From Hyphomicrobiales bacterium (GTDB lineage Bacteria > Pseudomonadota > Alphaproteobacteria > Rhizobiales > Rhizobiaceae), in contig UCCA01000001.1 of assembly GCA_900470805.1 (NCBI GenBank), forward strand, positions 124,001 through 188,000: a DNA stretch of 64,000 nt, read 5' to 3'. Numbering within the stretch: position 1 is the first letter of the stretch; every line of letters begins with the position of its first letter. The notes beneath the pieces are model-generated. The model was not told where the DNA came from. It saw only the letters and a program-made list of their open reading frames with translations, and made no database searches. This document shows, in pieces, positions 63,257 to 64,000 of this stretch. A program made the position numbers and the translations under genes.

Positions 63257-64000
63257 ATGAAATTGACCAGGTTGAAAACCGCAGCACTCGCCGCGGGTCT
63301 CGCCACGATGATGACATCTACGGCATTGGCCGCCGACGTCAAGGCAACGATGATCATCTATCTCGATCCGAGTGTCCAGTTCTTCAACCCCGTGGTGAAG
63401 GGCGCCAAGGACGCGGCGGCACAATTCGGCGTCGATCTCGACGTGCAGTACGCCAACAATGATCCGGTTCGCCAGAACGACCTGATCGAAAGCGCGACCG
63501 CAAGCGGTGTCGACGGCATCGCGGTCGCCATCTCGTCTTCCGATGCCTTCGACGACAGCATCTGCGCGGCGGTCAAGGCTGGCATCGTCGTCATCGGCTT
63601 TAACAACGACGATCTGGAAGGCGCCAAGGGCAATTGCCGCCAGGCCTATGTCGGCATGGACGAGTTCGCGTCCGGCTACGAGCTCGGCAACCGGATGATC
63701 AAGGAGTTCGGCCTGAAGTCCGGCGACGTCGTCTTCAATCCGCGTGAGATTCCAGAGGCGAGCTTCGCGGTGGCGCGTGGCGGCGGCATCGAGAAGGCAA
63801 TGAAGGAAAGCGGCATCAAGGTCGAGACGGTACGCGCCGGCCTCGATCCGGCCGAGGCGCAGAACATCATGGCGCAGTTCCTGATCGCCAATCCCGGCGT
63901 CAAGGCGCTGTTCGGCACGGGTTCGGTCACATCGACCGTGGGCGCCGGCGCGATCAAGGATGCGAACGTGAAGATCCCGTTCGGCGGCTTCGACCTCGCG
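63257..64000 (+). CDS. Ribose-type sugar ABC transporter binding protein (cut by right edge)
   Basis: The gene is open to the window end with 248 residues visible of about 310 expected. It is a periplasmic-binding-protein-4/RbsB-type protein. Signal peptide: LKTAALAAGLATMMTSTALA, then ADVKATMIIYLDPSVQFFNP, DVQYANNDPVRQNDLIESAT, VDGIAVAISSSDAF and VVIGFNNDDLEG, ending GGFDLA at the edge. GGAGG lies eight bases before the ATG at 63257. It follows the aldehyde dehydrogenase and is probably the first gene of a sugar transporter operon continuing beyond the window. Confidence 0.92.
   Translation, partial: MKLTRLKTAALAAGLATMMTSTALAADVKATMIIYLDPSVQFFNPVVKGAKDAAAQFGVDLDVQYANNDPVRQNDLIESATASGVDGIAVAISSSDAFDDSICAAVKAGIVVIGFNNDDLEGAKGNCRQAYVGMDEFASGYELGNRMIKEFGLKSGDVVFNPREIPEASFAVARGGGIEKAMKESGIKVETVRAGLDPAEAQNIMAQFLIANPGVKALFGTGSVTSTVGAGAIKDANVKIPFGGFDLA

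Overview
The window looks like accessory DNA (plasmid, chromid or variable chromosome arm) of a rhizobial alphaproteobacterium of the Rhizobium/Agrobacterium type. I infer this from the high-GC codon usage, a thiCOSGE operon behind a TPP riboswitch (an arrangement known from Rhizobium), and the density of ABC uptake operons, each with its own catabolic enzymes. There are no ribosomal, tRNA or replication genes, no CRISPR array and no intact insertion sequence, so replicon and species cannot be fixed.

Layout. 1-555: 3' part of a probable glycoside hydrolase running off the left edge. 614-6484 (minus): polar amino-acid ABC transporter followed by an MmgE/PrpD protein and an NtaA-type flavin monooxygenase. 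6980-11376 (minus): thiC-thiO-thiS-thiG-thiE, with a TPP riboswitch at 11488-11574. 11946-20341: iron-siderophore locus (binding protein, two FecCD permeases, ATPase and siderophore-interacting protein on minus; TonB receptor on plus; AraC regulator). 20738-31680 (plus): one long operon of a GntR regulator, a complete Dpp-type peptide ABC transporter with two paralogous binding proteins, an SDR, a polysaccharide-deacetylase-like amidohydrolase and a gamma-glutamyltransferase.

31826-38887: sulfur-scavenging block, with an SsuD-like monooxygenase and a nitroreductase on minus and an NtaA-type monooxygenase plus SsuABC-type transporter with two permeases on plus. 39308-42342 (plus): small cluster of SDR, VOC protein, saccharopine-dehydrogenase-like reductase and two SnoaL-like proteins. 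42343-44734: genomic scar with a 5'-truncated enolase-superfamily gene, an HNH protein and a FecCD-permease remnant. 44735-50145 (minus): enolase-superfamily dehydratase and sugar ABC transporter, with a divergent alpha/beta-hydrolase and IclR regulator (50285-52020).

52297-58790 (plus): MetQNI-type transporter followed by two SfnB/DszC-like flavin enzymes and an NtaA/SnaA-type monooxygenase, a second organosulfur module. 58890-60604: divergent SDR and LysR. 60766-64000: GntR regulator divergent from an aldehyde dehydrogenase and a ribose-type periplasmic binding protein cut by the right edge.

The common theme is scavenging: thiamine synthesis, siderophore iron, sulfur from organic molecules (four LLM monooxygenases and two acyl-CoA-dehydrogenase-fold monooxygenases), peptides or gamma-glutamyl compounds, and sugars or sugar acids. 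The best candidates for an undescribed system are the gamma-glutamyltransferase/deacetylase/peptide-transporter operon (20738-31680), the five-gene SDR-VOC-reductase-SnoaL cluster (39308-42342), and the MetQNI-SfnB-SfnB-NtaA cluster (52297-58790). All functions are read from sequence by eye. No database search was run, and substrates are inferences.
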